A stretch of DNA of 5,514 nt from Desulfurococcales archaeon. GTDB taxonomy: Archaea > Thermoproteota > Thermoprotei_A > Sulfolobales > WAQK01. Location of the stretch: the NCBI GenBank assembly GCA_027016915.1, contig JALURJ010000085.1:1-5514 (forward strand). The letters are read 5' to 3'. This document shows positions 4,584 to 5,514 of the stretch, piece by piece (position 1 is the first letter of the stretch; each line of letters opens with the position of its first letter). The notes below the pieces were generated by a model that saw only the letters and a list, made by a program, of their open reading frames with translations, was not told where the DNA came from and searched no databases. The translations under genes and the position numbers were made by a program.

Positions 4584-5405
4584 CTACCTACCTCTCCTTG
4601 CCGCTTCTCCGAGCAGCTTCTTGGAGAGAGTGTAAACCAGGGGAAGCAACAGTATTGCTATGGCTAGAGCTACACCCCAGGACAGCGTGGTGATTACTTT
4701 TGACGCCTCAGCGTACTGGGTAAATATTGCCGCCATGCCTACCATGAGGAATATCAGGTACACCAAGAACTTAGCGTACCCGGCGAAGTCCTTGAATTCC
4801 GGATTGTCTTCCACTATGCTATCCACCAGCAGAGAGCCAACGATCACACCCATGACAATTATGGCTACACCGAGTATGAGTGAGTACACATATGTGCTGT
4901 AGAACCCCATGATGCCCAGCGACACCGACACAACCAGAGCCACCAGGCCCACCAGGACGAGGCCCCTACCCAGTTCAGCTACCTCGCGCCTTCTGCGAGG
5001 AAGCATTTTTGATAGCAGGTCGCCTAGGGCGTAGGAGAATCCTATTGATAGAATTATGCCTAGAAACAGGACTGCTATGCCCACAATTACCTTAGGCAGG
5101 TAGCTGGCCACGCTGTACAGGATAGCCCCTATTTCGCCGCCAATATCCACGTAGTCGAGCGCCGCCAGGAAGGCTAGTGACACCGCAAAGGCTATGGTCA
5201 AAAGCTCTAGCACTCCTGGAAGGTTAGCCTCCTTAAGCCTCATACGGGCCTCCGAAGTCTTTGCGTAACTGTCCACAAGTTTACCTACAAAGATTCGTAC
5301 TATGGCGCCTGCGAGCACACCGACAAGATATCCCACCCCCACAATGACTACGACCGCGGCAATGTCCAGTGCCAGATCTTTAGCCTGGGTAATTATGTCT
5401 GCCAT
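4584..5405 (-). CDS. Seven-helix membrane protein, conserved-TM-helix (mechanosensitive-channel-related) type
   Basis: This 273-residue integral membrane protein has hydrophobic segments at about 12-40, 63-83, 100-128, 147-167, 171-194, 209-229 and 236-260. The third segment, YLPKVIVGIAVLFLGIILSI (102-121), closely resembles the 'conserved TM helix' repeat (LP-x-I-x-x-A-x-x-x-L-x-x-G) found in archaeal and bacterial relatives of MscS-type channels. The first and fifth segments are weaker variants, so an internal repeat is possible. No MscS beta-domain follows, and no catalytic motif is evident. The basic cluster PRRRRE (136-141) suggests a cytoplasmic loop between helices 3 and 4. Start ATG 5405 follows GGGTG (5416-5412, 6-nt spacer). 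Its stop lies 14 bp from the end of the convergent tRNA gene. Transport or channel function is only a family-level guess. Confidence 0.75.
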   Translation of the reverse strand: MADIITQAKDLALDIAAVVVIVGVGYLVGVLAGAIVRIFVGKLVDSYAKTSEARMRLKEANLPGVLELLTIAFAVSLAFLAALDYVDIGGEIGAILYSVASYLPKVIVGIAVLFLGIILSIGFSYALGDLLSKMLPRRRREVAELGRGLVLVGLVALVVSVSLGIMGFYSTYVYSLILGVAIIVMGVIVGSLLVDSIVEDNPEFKDFAGYAKFLVYLIFLMVGMAAIFTQYAEASKVITTLSWGVALAIAILLLPLVYTLSKKLLGEAARRGR

Positions 5406-5442
5406 AACCTACACCCTTCCATAGACTATAATACGAGAACCG

Positions 5443-5454
5443 AGTATATAAAAC
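5443..5454 (-). promoter_or_regulatory. TATA box for the membrane-protein gene
   Basis: TTTTATATA on the minus strand (5453-5445) is centred about 44 nt before the ATG at 5405. A start near 5424 leaves a leader of about 18 nt containing the GGGTG ribosome site. The remaining sequence to 5514 shows no gene that I can support. The only structure is an inverted repeat, CGGGCT (5479-5484) and AGCCCG (5509-5514). Confidence 0.65.
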
Positions 5455-5514
5455 CTGAAACAGAAATCTCCTGTAGGCCGGGCTGAATGATGTGAACCTC
5501 CGACACGGAGCCCG

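Noticed and set aside
4578..4592. TACC tandem repeats after the tRNA as a terminator
   Set aside because: The stretch is pyrimidine-rich but has no T-run, and it overlaps the end of the membrane-protein gene. Termination there cannot be supported from sequence alone.
4475..4693. 72-residue plus-strand open frame starting in the tRNA
   Set aside because: It overlaps the tRNA and its introns and then runs antisense to the membrane-protein gene. Composition is tRNA-derived and no motif is seen.
5481..5514. C/D-box small RNA
   Set aside because: ATGATGT resembles a C box, but no correctly spaced CUGA D or D' box follows. The CTGA present lies on the wrong side, and the window ends too soon.

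Overview
This window reads as the chromosome of a hyperthermophilic crenarchaeon. The evidence is a geranylgeranylglyceryl phosphate synthase (archaeal ether lipids), Sec61-beta, an archaeal Elf1-like zinc ribbon, a ferredoxin-linked 2-oxoacid oxidoreductase, AT-rich TATA boxes close to start codons, and a CCA-encoding tRNA gene broken by bulge-helix-bulge introns. The moderately GC-rich composition, heavy AGG/ATA codon use and the intron-rich tRNA suggest Desulfurococcales (Aeropyrum-like). That placement is inference, not something I could test.

Layout. Positions 1-1116 (+) hold the end of porA and all of porB, the alpha and beta subunits of a four-subunit-type pyruvate/2-ketoisovalerate:ferredoxin oxidoreductase. 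Facing them at 1158-1337 (-) is a 59-residue Sec61-beta gene, easily missed because of its size. A divergent promoter region (1338-1444), carrying two overlapping perfect palindromes, separates it from a small MazG-type pyrophosphohydrolase gene (+), whose 3' end overlaps the lipid-synthesis gene on the other strand.

Positions 1662-4306 are a packed minus-strand cluster. In transcription order it holds a two-CBS-domain protein, ribose-5-phosphate isomerase A, a SWIM zinc-finger protein, an Elf1-like zinc ribbon and GGGP synthase. Several genes overlap head to tail, and internal TATA boxes precede rpiA and the zinc-ribbon gene. The CBS gene has a 13-bp AT-rich direct repeat at a 21-bp period in its promoter.

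Positions 4449-4569 (+) hold a tRNA-Pro(CGG) gene that I reconstruct with two introns, of 24 and 18 nt, leaving a 5-nt middle exon made of U33, the anticodon and G37. The fold implies that the first intron must be removed before the second. The last gene (4584-5405, -) encodes a seven-helix membrane protein resembling the conserved-TM-helix family related to mechanosensitive channels. A TATA box and ribosome site lie upstream of it, and the window ends in noncoding sequence.

Most genes are housekeeping functions: energy metabolism, pentose phosphates, membrane lipids and secretion, transcription and translation. No mobile element, CRISPR array or defence system was seen. The most distinctive structure is the doubly interrupted tRNA.
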